From AWTP1-13 sp041288195 (GTDB taxonomy: Bacteria; Pseudomonadota; Alphaproteobacteria; Rhizobiales; Hyphomicrobiaceae): a stretch of 13,215 nucleotides of DNA. The notes under the pieces were generated by a model. The model saw only the letters and a program-made list of their open reading frames with translations. It was not told the DNA's origin and searched no databases. Positions 1 through 5,601 of this stretch are shown piece by piece; within the stretch, counting starts at the first letter, position 1, and each line of letters begins with the position of its first letter. A program made the position numbers and the translations under genes. The stretch lies in contig JBGGME010000003.1 of assembly GCA_041288195.1 (NCBI GenBank), positions 1 through 13,215 on the forward strand, written 5' to 3'.

Positions 1-473
1 AGCGCGACGAGCTCGCGCTCGATGTCGGCGTAGTGGCCGGCGGCCTTGCGCGTGTAGGCGACGATGACGTCGATCACGACGTCGGTGGGCCTCACGGGGG
101 CGATCTTGAGGGCGGACGTGACCGTGACGGCCGCTTTGGTGAGCGGAGCGCTTGCGGCGCGGCCCGCATTCATCCCGAAGGTGACGGGCTTCAGCGCGCC
201 GCGGGGGCTCGCGGTCGCATCGGCAGCGCCCGCGGGGCCGACTACCAGGGCGACCGCGAACACGCCGGGGAGGATGCCGACGAGCCACTGCAGAGCCCGG
301 GCAAGCCGGGTGCAAAACGATGGGCTCCGGGGCGGTGCGCTCTCCAGCGCCTGCTGTTGGGCGGGATCGGCGTCGTCGAGAAGCTCTGGGCTGCCGTCTT
401 TGCCATGCTGGTCGCCGGACATCGGCGGAACCGGGACCAATCCGAATACGGCTGCGCTGGTGAGTATCCTCAT
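1..473 (-). CDS. Exported reprolysin-like (M12) zinc metalloprotease, N-terminal part only
   Basis: The reading frame is open from the ATG at 473 leftward off the window, so 157 codons are visible and the gene continues beyond base 1. The start is supported by a perfect AGGAGG (minus strand, 480-485) six bases upstream. Residues 1-55 are polar and Pro/Asp-rich. Residues about 64-84 form one hydrophobic segment ending in small residues (GPAGAADA), consistent with a signal peptide or signal anchor. A low-complexity linker follows. From residue about 131 the protein reads DVVIDVIVAYTRKAAGHYAD, which resembles the first beta-strand and helix of the catalytic domain in bacterial reprolysin-like metallopeptidases (IDVxVxYT pattern). 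The zinc site (HExxHxxGxxH in this family) would lie outside the window, so the assignment rests on this one block. The signal segment is unusually far from the start; the ATG at codon 18 is a possible alternative but lacks a comparable ribosome site. Confidence 0.55.
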   Translation of the reverse strand, partial: MRILTSAAVFGLVPVPPMSGDQHGKDGSPELLDDADPAQQQALESAPPRSPSFCTRLARALQWLVGILPGVFAVALVVGPAGAADATASPRGALKPVTFGMNAGRAASAPLTKAAVTVTSALKIAPVRPTDVVIDVIVAYTRKAAGHYADIERELVA

Positions 474-621
474 GGCGGGCCTCCTGGCTTGGCCGGCGGC
501 ACCGCGTCGGCGGTCGCCTTCGCCCGGAGTCCTACGTGCGCGGGGGGTGGAGGCCCATCTTCGGTGTTTTCCGCGCTTTGCCTGAGTTTTCCTGCCTTTC
601 CCGGGCATGCCAGAGGTCGCA

Positions 622-654
622 GCCAACAAACGGTGCGATCGTTGGCGCGCCAAA
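622..654. promoter_or_regulatory. Cluster of TTGGC inverted repeats (candidate operator)
   Basis: Between the divergent protease and HTH genes, GCCAAC (622-627) and GTTGGC (641-646) form a perfect 6-base inverted repeat with a 13-base spacer. The second arm is also the left half of a perfect 12-base palindrome, TTGGCGCGCCAA (642-653). Three TTGGC half-sites therefore lie within 33 bases, about 105-140 bases before the regulator's start and about 150-180 before the protease's. This is seen directly; binding by the neighbouring HTH protein is inference. The rest of the 287-base intergenic stretch (474-760) contains no gene I can support and no convincing -35/-10 pair. Confidence 0.35.
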
Positions 655-760
655 GAGTTTGCTCCGCTCCTGCCGATACGATGAGATGGGTGGCTGGAGA
701 CCGTCCGAGACTATTGTTTTGACTTCGTTTCCCGGGTTGCGGCGAGTGCGAGGGACGCTC

Positions 761-1495
761 ATGCCGATCGACGACGCAGACCGCGATAGGATCGTGCAGG
801 CGATCCGCGCCTACATCGCCAGGGAGCGGATATCGCGCGACGAGTTCGCCCAGCGCGCCAAGCTCGGCAAGTCGACGGTCGACAAGCTCGTGACGGGCCT
901 GTTCTCCGAGAAGACGATCCTGCAGATCGAGTCGCTGCTCAAGATCCCCCTGATGGCTGCGCCCTCGGCCGCGTTCGGCGAGACGGCGGGAAGCGACCTT
1001 GGAGGATACGCCAGGGCCGAAACCCTCAACTACGTCGGCGAGTACGTGTTCGCGCGGCCATCCTTCCAGGACGCCAACCTGATCCACGCCTTCCCGATGG
1101 AGGTCGCATGGGATGCGGCGGCCGGGGGGCTGGTGGTCAGGGAGGCCGCCCGCGACAAGAAGTTGCCGCCCCAGTTCGGCACCGTCTACATACCGCGCGC
1201 CTCGATGCACATCTTCATCCTCTCCAACGAGAGCGGCTGGCTCAAGAAGGTGATCCTGTCCCAGCTCGACGTCTACAAGCGCATGAAGGGCATCATGCTG
1301 ACCATGGGCCACGCGTTCGGCAATTTGTATACGCCCGTGGCCATGCCCGTGATCATGAACAAGTACGATGCGATCAAGAGCGACATGGTCGGCAGGATCG
1401 ATCCGAGCTCGCGCATGTACGCCGAGTACAGCCAGGACCTGCAGGCCGTGGAGAAGAGCCAGTACGCGCGGTGGGTGCACATGAGCGAGGCATGA
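761..1495 (+). CDS. HTH (XRE-like) DNA-binding protein with unrecognised C-terminal domain
   Basis: The protein has 244 residues. The ATG at 761 was chosen because the helix-turn-helix begins right after it and GAGGGA lies about six bases upstream; the frame stays open upstream to 536, but that part has no plausible protein character. Residues about 9-62 form an all-helical XRE-like fold, with ISRDEFAQRAKLGKSTVDKL (24-43) as helix-turn-helix and the recognition helix near 37-46. A similar N-terminal helix-turn-helix occurs in front of other domains in rhizobial proteins. Residues about 80-244 are rich in aromatic and hydrophobic residues (GTVYIPRASMHIFIL, MLTMGHAFGNLY) and look like a compact ligand-binding or sensor domain that I cannot name. 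There is no signal peptide or membrane segment, so it should be cytoplasmic. It is divergent from the metalloprotease and may regulate it, or itself, through the inverted repeats between them (inference). Confidence 0.75.
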   Translation: MPIDDADRDRIVQAIRAYIARERISRDEFAQRAKLGKSTVDKLVTGLFSEKTILQIESLLKIPLMAAPSAAFGETAGSDLGGYARAETLNYVGEYVFARPSFQDANLIHAFPMEVAWDAAAGGLVVREAARDKKLPPQFGTVYIPRASMHIFILSNESGWLKKVILSQLDVYKRMKGIMLTMGHAFGNLYTPVAMPVIMNKYDAIKSDMVGRIDPSSRMYAEYSQDLQAVEKSQYARWVHMSEA

Positions 1496-1524
1496 GGGGT
1501 GCGACCCTGGCTGGGCAGGCAAGG

Positions 1525-1543
1525 CAACAGACGGCGCCTGTTG
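1525..1543. terminator. Weak stem-loop between convergent genes
   Basis: CAACAG (1525-1530) and CTGTTG (1538-1543) pair perfectly around a 7-base loop, in the 49-base gap between the HTH gene and the small secreted protein gene, which converge here. There is no T-tract on either strand, so it is at best a weak or bidirectional transcript-end structure. Confidence 0.25.
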
Positions 1544-1544
1544 G

Positions 1545-1832
1545 CTACTCGACGATCGTGCCCTGGGCGGTCTCGGGACCCGGGCAGATGCATTTGTTGC
1601 CGACGAGGTCCTCTTTCTTGAGCTCGCAGGTCTTTTTGGCGGTCTTGCACTTCTTGCTGTGCTTGGGCGAGCGGTACTTGGGCGGCGGCCCGCCGAAGGG
1701 GCGCTCCTCCAACTGGCGGCGCGTCTTTCCGGCTCCCTCGGATGAGGGCGATTGTCCAATTGCCTCGATGGGCGCCAAGCACAGGTAGGCGAGCGCCGAT
1801 GCCGCCGCGACGAGCTGAAGGATCCGCCTCAT
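1545..1832 (-). CDS. Small secreted Cys/Lys-rich protein, function unknown
   Basis: The protein has 95 residues. The ATG at 1832 was chosen because AGGAGC lies five to six bases upstream and because it gives a standard signal peptide: MRR, then a hydrophobic core at residues about 4-22, and likely cleavage near 24-27 (EAIGQ). The longer frame to 1913 adds an Arg/Pro-rich, implausible leader. The mature part of about 70 residues is basic, with a Pro/Gly-rich stretch (47-51, GGPPP) and a C-terminal block holding all four mature cysteines (62, 69, 81 and 83) among many lysines. The even cysteine number suggests two disulfides in the periplasm or outside the cell. The cysteine in the signal region (18) is preceded by Leu and does not form a lipobox. 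I do not recognise a family. It converges on the HTH gene and is divergent from the HAD phosphatase. Confidence 0.6.
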   Translation of the reverse strand: MRRILQLVAAASALAYLCLAPIEAIGQSPSSEGAGKTRRQLEERPFGGPPPKYRSPKHSKKCKTAKKTCELKKEDLVGNKCICPGPETAQGTIVE

Positions 1833-1970
1833 GGAAGCTCCTGGCATGCGAGCAGTCCCGCACAGTGGCAGTCTAGGACGACGGATTTGCGGCGCCAACC
1901 GCGACGCCGGCATTCAGGTCCGCGGCGACCCGTCTTCCATTGTGCGCCGAAGTGCCGTAGGTGAGCGGGC

Positions 1971-2825
1971 ATGACCTCTCCGGCCATTCCCATCCTCTCC
2001 TCGATCGCCGATCTCGCCGTCGGCAGCGACGCCTGGATCGTCGACATCTGGGGCGTGATGCACAACGGTGCGCGCGCCTTCGAGGCGGCGGGCGCGGCCT
2101 GCCGGCGGTTTCGCGAGCAGGGCGGGATCGTCGTGCTGCTCTCCAATGCGCCGCGCCCGTTCAGCGCCGTGATCGGGCAGATGAGCGGGCTCGGCGTCGA
2201 TCCCGGCGCCTACGACGCGGGCGTGACCTCTGGCGATGCGACGCGCGGCATGATCGGGCCGTGGGCCGGCAAGCCGCTGCTGCACATCGGCCCGCAGCGT
2301 GACCTCGGGCTGTTCGATGGGCTCGACGTGCGGCTGGTAGCGGCGGAGGCCGCCGAGGCGATCGTCTGCTCGGGGCTCTATGACGACACAAAGGAGACGC
2401 CGGCGAGCTACGGGACGCTGTTCGAGAGGCTGGCGGCGCGGCGTCTACCGATGATCTGCGCCAACCCGGATCTGGTGGTCGAGCGCGGCGACAAGCTCGT
2501 CTATTGCGCGGGCTCGCTCGCGGCGGCCTACGCCGCCAAGGGCGGCGAGGTGGCCTACGCGGGCAAGCCGCACCTGCCGATCTACGAGCGCACCTTCGCC
2601 GTCATCGATCGCCACAAGGGAACCTCGGTGCCCAAAGCGCGCATTCTCGCGATCGGAGACGGCCTCGACACCGACCTCATGGGCGCACACGTCGCTGGAC
2701 TGCGCTCGGTGCTGATCGCCAGCGCCGTGCATCTGCCGGGTGGCCTCGATGCAAAAACGCTCGGCGAGCTGTTCGCCGAGCGTCCCTTCGCTCCGATTGC
2801 AGCGCTGCAGGCGCTGGCATGGTAG
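1971..2825 (+). CDS. HAD superfamily class IIA hydrolase, TIGR01459 type
   Basis: The protein has 284 residues, the usual length for this family of cytoplasmic phosphatases related to NagD and phosphoglycolate/p-nitrophenyl phosphatases. The HAD motifs are present in order: motif I DIWGVMHNG (25-33) with nucleophile Asp25, motif II LLSNAPR (56-62) with Ser58, the motif III lysine in AGKPH (Lys199), and motif IV GDGLDTDLMGA (229-239) with Asp230 and Asp235. The class IIA cap lies between motifs II and III and includes CANPDLVVERG (163-173). The second motif I aspartate is replaced by Trp27, which as far as I recall is normal in this alphaproteobacterial subgroup; the effect on catalysis is unknown. 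The physiological substrate is not known. GGTGAG lies about seven bases before the ATG. The gene converges on infC with only 12 bases between the stop codons. Confidence 0.88.
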   Translation: MTSPAIPILSSIADLAVGSDAWIVDIWGVMHNGARAFEAAGAACRRFREQGGIVVLLSNAPRPFSAVIGQMSGLGVDPGAYDAGVTSGDATRGMIGPWAGKPLLHIGPQRDLGLFDGLDVRLVAAEAAEAIVCSGLYDDTKETPASYGTLFERLAARRLPMICANPDLVVERGDKLVYCAGSLAAAYAAKGGEVAYAGKPHLPIYERTFAVIDRHKGTSVPKARILAIGDGLDTDLMGAHVAGLRSVLIASAVHLPGGLDAKTLGELFAERPFAPIAALQALAW

Positions 2826-2837
2826 GCAAACCGCGCC

Positions 2838-3377
2838 TCAGCGCGGCGCCAGCACCATCACCATCTGCCGGCCTTCCATGCGCGGCTCCGACTCCACCTT
2901 CGAGATCGGCTCCACGTCGGCCTTGACCCGCTGCAGCACCTGCCAGCCGAGCTCCTGATGGGCGAGCTCGCGGCCGCGGAAGCGCAGCGTCACCTTCACC
3001 TTGTCGCCTTCCTCGAAGAAGCGCTTGATGGCTCGCATCTTCACGTCGTAGTCGTGATCGTCGATGCTGGGCCGCATCTTGATCTCTTTGATCTCGACGG
3101 TCTTCTGGCGCTTGCGCGCCTCGGCGGCCTTTTTCTGCTCTTGGTATTTGAACTTGCCGTAATCGAGAATCTTGGCCACCGGCGGATTGGCATCCGGTGA
3201 AATCTCGACCAGGTCCAGCCCGGCCTCGGTAGCCCGGGCCATGGCGTCTGCCGTGGCTACGACACCGACGTTCTGGCCGGTCTGATCGATCAATCGGACT
3301 TCGCGGACGCGGATGTCTTCGTTCATCCGCGGACCGGAGGGCTCGCGCTCAGGCGCGGCTCGCATTGGACGACGTAT
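2838..3377 (-). CDS. infC: Translation initiation factor IF-3 (probable ATA start)
   Basis: IF-3 binds the 30S subunit, prevents premature 50S joining and proofreads start-codon and initiator-tRNA pairing. The protein matches along its length: an N-domain with NEDIRVREVRLIDQTGQNVG, DLVEISPDANPPVAKILDYG and the YQEQKK linker, then a C-domain with RPSIDDHDYDVK and FFEEGDKVKVTLRFRGRE, ending in EPRMEGRQMVMVLAPR. Starting at the ATA codon (3375-3377) gives 179 residues beginning (M)RRPMRAAPERE, close to E. coli's 180. GGAGA on the minus strand (3385-3389) sits eight bases before this ATA, whereas the next in-frame ATG (3363-3365) is 20 bases from it. A rare start fits the known autoregulation of infC, in which IF-3 discriminates against its own non-canonical AUU-type start. 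rpmI and rplT do not follow infC here; the HAD gene converges on it instead. Confidence 0.95.
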   Translation of the reverse strand: MRRPMRAAPEREPSGPRMNEDIRVREVRLIDQTGQNVGVVATADAMARATEAGLDLVEISPDANPPVAKILDYGKFKYQEQKKAAEARKRQKTVEIKEIKMRPSIDDHDYDVKMRAIKRFFEEGDKVKVTLRFRGRELAHQELGWQVLQRVKADVEPISKVESEPRMEGRQMVMVLAPR

Positions 3378-3384
3378 GTTGCAG

Positions 3385-3389
3385 TCTCC
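3385..3389 (-). promoter_or_regulatory. Ribosome binding site that supports the infC ATA start
   Basis: GGAGA on the minus strand is followed by eight bases and then the ATA proposed as the infC initiation codon. No other candidate start has a Shine-Dalgarno match at normal spacing: the TTG at 3425 is upstream of it, and the ATG codons at 3365 and 3327 are too far downstream. Confidence 0.6.
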
Positions 3390-3412
3390 ATCGGTTGTTG
3401 CACGGGTGCAGG

Positions 3413-3436
3413 CGCTTCCGGCCAACGCCGGAACGC
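3413..3436 (-). ncRNA. Hairpin in the infC leader
   Basis: In the transcript upstream of infC, TTCCGGC and GCCGGAA (arms 3427-3433 and 3416-3422) pair perfectly around a GTTG loop. Outer GCG/CGC pairing extends the stem past one bulged base. No U-tract follows, so it does not look like an intrinsic terminator for the upstream glycosyltransferase gene. It could influence leader stability or initiation; a function is not shown. Confidence 0.3.
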
Positions 3437-3447
3437 GCTAGCCGGAG

Positions 3448-3477
3448 AGAATCGGAGAGATGATACCGCAAGTCAAG
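3448..3477 (-). promoter_or_regulatory. Candidate sigma-70-type promoter for infC
   Basis: On the minus strand, CTTGAC (3472-3477, the form of -35 box preferred in alphaproteobacteria) overlaps the stop codon of the glycosyltransferase gene. Seventeen bases after TTGACT comes GATTCT (3448-3453), a poor -10 with three of six consensus bases. It would give a leader of roughly 65 bases that includes the hairpin before infC. Confidence 0.35.
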
Positions 3478-4717
3478 GTTGTCGAGGGAGCATGGTCTCT
3501 GGAATTTGCCCAGCAACCGAGGACTTGAAGCCCCGTTCAAGGACGGTGCCCAGGAGCCGGTCGTAAACGGCCAGCGTGCGCCGTTGCATGGCTTCCACCG
3601 TGAATTGTGCCACCACGTGGGCACGGGCCCGCCCGGCCAGGGCCTCCCGTTCCGGGGCCGGCAGCGCCAACGCCTGCGCCAGCCGCTCGGCCAGGGCCCG
3701 GGCATCTCCCGGCGGCACCAGCCAGCCGGTGATGGCGTCCGGGGGAACGGCGGGTTCGGCGAGCATGGTCTCGGGTGGGGCGCCAATGGCGGTGGCGATC
3801 ACCGGGGCGCCCATGGCCTGGGCCTCGATGGTGGCACGGCCGAATGCCTCCGGTTGCGTTGAGGCGACCACGGCCACATGGGCGGCAAGGCAGGCGGCGG
3901 CGATGTCCTCGACATGGCCGACGAGGCGGACCCGGCCTTCGAGGCCAGCCCATGCAACCTGGGCTTTCAAAGCCTGGGCATAGGTGTTGCGCCCCTGGGC
4001 GTCGCCGGCCAGAACGACGACGGCGTTTCCCAGCCGACCGGCCGCCTCGAGCCTCGCCGCGGCATCGATCAGGACGCTCTGGCCCTTCCAGGAGGTGAGG
4101 CGCGCCGCCTGCAGGATCACGCGCTCGCCCGGGGTCACGCCCCACTTTTCGCGCAAGGCGGCAACCCGCTCGGGCCCAATGCGATCGGGAGCGAACACGT
4201 TGGGATCGATGCCGCGGTGGATAACCTCCATGCGGTCGCGATCGGTGCCGTAGCGCTGGGCGATCAGATCGGCCGTGTAGCGCGAGTTGGCGATGACGAC
4301 GTCGCCGCGCGCCATCACGCTGTTGTAGAGCCGTTTCGCCGCGTTGGTCTCCCCATAAGCCCCATGATACGTCGTGACGAACGGCACCCGCGCCCGTCGC
4401 GCCGCAACGAGCGCGCTCCAGGCGGGCGCCCGACTTCTGGCATGGACGAGATCGACCGTCTCCTCGGCGATCAGTCGCGCAATTGCCGCGGCATTGCGGA
4501 GCAGCGCGAGCGGACTCTTGGCGGCGGCTGGGAACGGCATGACCTCGCCGCCGGCGTCGGTGATTCGCACCGCCAGCCGGCCGCCCGGCTCCGCCAGCAC
4601 CAGTGCCCGTCCGCCGGCGCGCACGATCGCCGCAGCGATCTCGACCGCGGAGAGCTCGGCTCCGCCGGTGTCGAGGTGCGGGACGATTTGCAGTATGGTT
4701 GGCCGGCTCGGCGCCAC
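3473..4717 (-). CDS. GT4-family (GT-B fold) glycosyltransferase
   Basis: The protein has 414 residues and a GTG start at 4717, with GAAGAGAG just upstream. It has the two Rossmann-like domains of GT-B retaining glycosyltransferases. The N-terminal acceptor domain begins ILQIVPHLDTGGAELS (Gly-rich loop, residues about 8-23) and includes VTTYHGAYGE and VVIANSRYT. The C-terminal nucleotide-sugar domain begins near residue 197 (GERVILQAARLTSWKG) and contains the EX7E motif EAFGRATIE, with Glu290 and Glu298. There is no membrane segment, so it should act on the cytoplasmic face of the membrane, transferring a sugar from a nucleotide donor to a lipid or polysaccharide acceptor. Donor and acceptor cannot be told from sequence, and no other envelope genes are near. 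Its start lies 41 bases from the divergent alpha/beta hydrolase start, so the two promoters must overlap or lie inside the coding regions. infC follows after 95 bases. Confidence 0.88.
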   Translation of the reverse strand: MAPSRPTILQIVPHLDTGGAELSAVEIAAAIVRAGGRALVLAEPGGRLAVRITDAGGEVMPFPAAAKSPLALLRNAAAIARLIAEETVDLVHARSRAPAWSALVAARRARVPFVTTYHGAYGETNAAKRLYNSVMARGDVVIANSRYTADLIAQRYGTDRDRMEVIHRGIDPNVFAPDRIGPERVAALREKWGVTPGERVILQAARLTSWKGQSVLIDAAARLEAAGRLGNAVVVLAGDAQGRNTYAQALKAQVAWAGLEGRVRLVGHVEDIAAACLAAHVAVVASTQPEAFGRATIEAQAMGAPVIATAIGAPPETMLAEPAVPPDAITGWLVPPGDARALAERLAQALALPAPEREALAGRARAHVVAQFTVEAMQRRTLAVYDRLLGTVLERGFKSSVAGQIPETMLPRQP

Positions 4718-4758
4718 CGTTGTCTCTCTTCGCAGTCGGGCTCACAGAGGTTCTTAGG

Positions 4759-5553
4759 ATGGACGCCACCCAACCGCAATTCCTCGAAGTCGGCGCGGGC
4801 CCGGGGCGGCGGCGCATCGCCTATTTGCGGCAGGAGAGAAAGGACAAAGCCAAGCCCTCGCTGGTCTTCCTCTCCGGCTTCAACTCGAACATGCGGGGCG
4901 TGAAGGCCGAATCGGTGGCGCAATGGGCGGCCGCGCAGGGCATCGGCTGCCTGCGCTTCGACTACTCGGGCCACGGGGAGTCGGAAGGGCGCTTCGAGGA
5001 CGGCACGCTTAGCCGATGGCTGGAGGAGGCGCGGAGTGTCTTCGAGCGCCTGAGCGAGGGGCCGCAGGTGCTGATCGGCTCCAGCATGGGCGGCAACATC
5101 GCGCTCCTCCTGCTGCGCGCGCTGATGGCGGAGGCGCCGAGCGAGGCGGACCGCATCAAGGGCCTGCTGCTGATCGCGCCGGCCTGGAACATGACCGAGC
5201 TCATGTGGACGAACATGCCATCGAGCGCGCGGCGCGACATCGAGGAGAAGGGCGTCTGGCTGCGCCCCTCGCACTACGGGGACGGGCCCTACCCGATCAC
5301 CCGCGCACTGATCGAGGACGGGCGCGCGCACCTGTTCGGGAATGCGCCGTTCGATCCCGGCCGCCCCGTGCACATCATGCACGGCCTGCAGGACCCCGAT
5401 GTCCCCTGGGAGCATACGCTGGACCTCGTGGCGCTGCTCTCCGGCGACCACACGCGCGTGGCCGCGGTGCCCGACGGCGAGCATCGGCTCTCGCGGCCGG
5501 AGGATATTGCCCTGCTGCTGGAGATGGTCGCCGGGCTCGTCGAGGCGGCGTGA
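4759..5553 (+). CDS. Alpha/beta hydrolase, ABHD10-like
   Basis: The protein has 264 residues. The ATG at 4759 is preceded by AGAGG (4746-4750); the longer open frame to 4603 overlaps the divergent glycosyltransferase and has no protein character. The order of motifs is that of a small soluble serine hydrolase: an oxyanion-loop region FLSGFNSNMRG (37-47), RFDYSGHGES (66-75), the nucleophile elbow GSSMGG (107-112, Ser109), the acid region HGLQDPDVPW (208-217, Asp212 or Asp214) and the catalytic histidine in DGEHRLS (His242). The blocks FDYSGHGES, KGVWLRPSHY and HGLQDPDVPW resemble mammalian ABHD10, a mitochondrial thioesterase/esterase of bacterial type. A thioesterase or carboxylesterase role is therefore the best guess, but the substrate is unknown. 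It converges on the acyl-CoA dehydrogenase gene, 48 bases apart; no clear terminator was seen in that gap. Confidence 0.87.
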   Translation: MDATQPQFLEVGAGPGRRRIAYLRQERKDKAKPSLVFLSGFNSNMRGVKAESVAQWAAAQGIGCLRFDYSGHGESEGRFEDGTLSRWLEEARSVFERLSEGPQVLIGSSMGGNIALLLLRALMAEAPSEADRIKGLLLIAPAWNMTELMWTNMPSSARRDIEEKGVWLRPSHYGDGPYPITRALIEDGRAHLFGNAPFDPGRPVHIMHGLQDPDVPWEHTLDLVALLSGDHTRVAAVPDGEHRLSRPEDIALLLEMVAGLVEAA

Positions 5554-5601
5554 GCCGAGGCGTGCGGCGCCACGGTCGTTGACGTCGTCGATGCTCGCAA
5601 C

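Noticed and set aside
716..760. TTGACT (716-721 region) as a promoter for the HTH gene
   Set aside because: It resembles a -35 box, but no acceptable -10 sequence occurs at 16-18 bases.
470..1759. Long minus-strand open frame of 429 codons
   Set aside because: It lies antisense to the HTH gene, is Arg/Pro/His-rich without domain features, and crosses the intergenic regions; it is a high-GC shadow.
2826..2837. Terminator between the HAD gene and infC
   Set aside because: The gap is only 12 bases and no stable stem with a T-tract was found there.
3363..3425. TTG (3425) or ATG (3365) as the infC start
   Set aside because: TTG would add a non-conserved 16-residue leader upstream of the ribosome site, and the ATG is 20 bases from that site; ATA at 3377 fits better.
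3878..4903. Plus-strand open frame of 341 codons opposite the glycosyltransferase
   Set aside because: It spans two real genes on opposite strands and shows no conserved motif.
5554..5601. Possible terminator between the converging hydrolase and acyl-CoA dehydrogenase genes
   Set aside because: Only short imperfect complementarity (GTGCGGCGCCAC) is present, with no T-tract.
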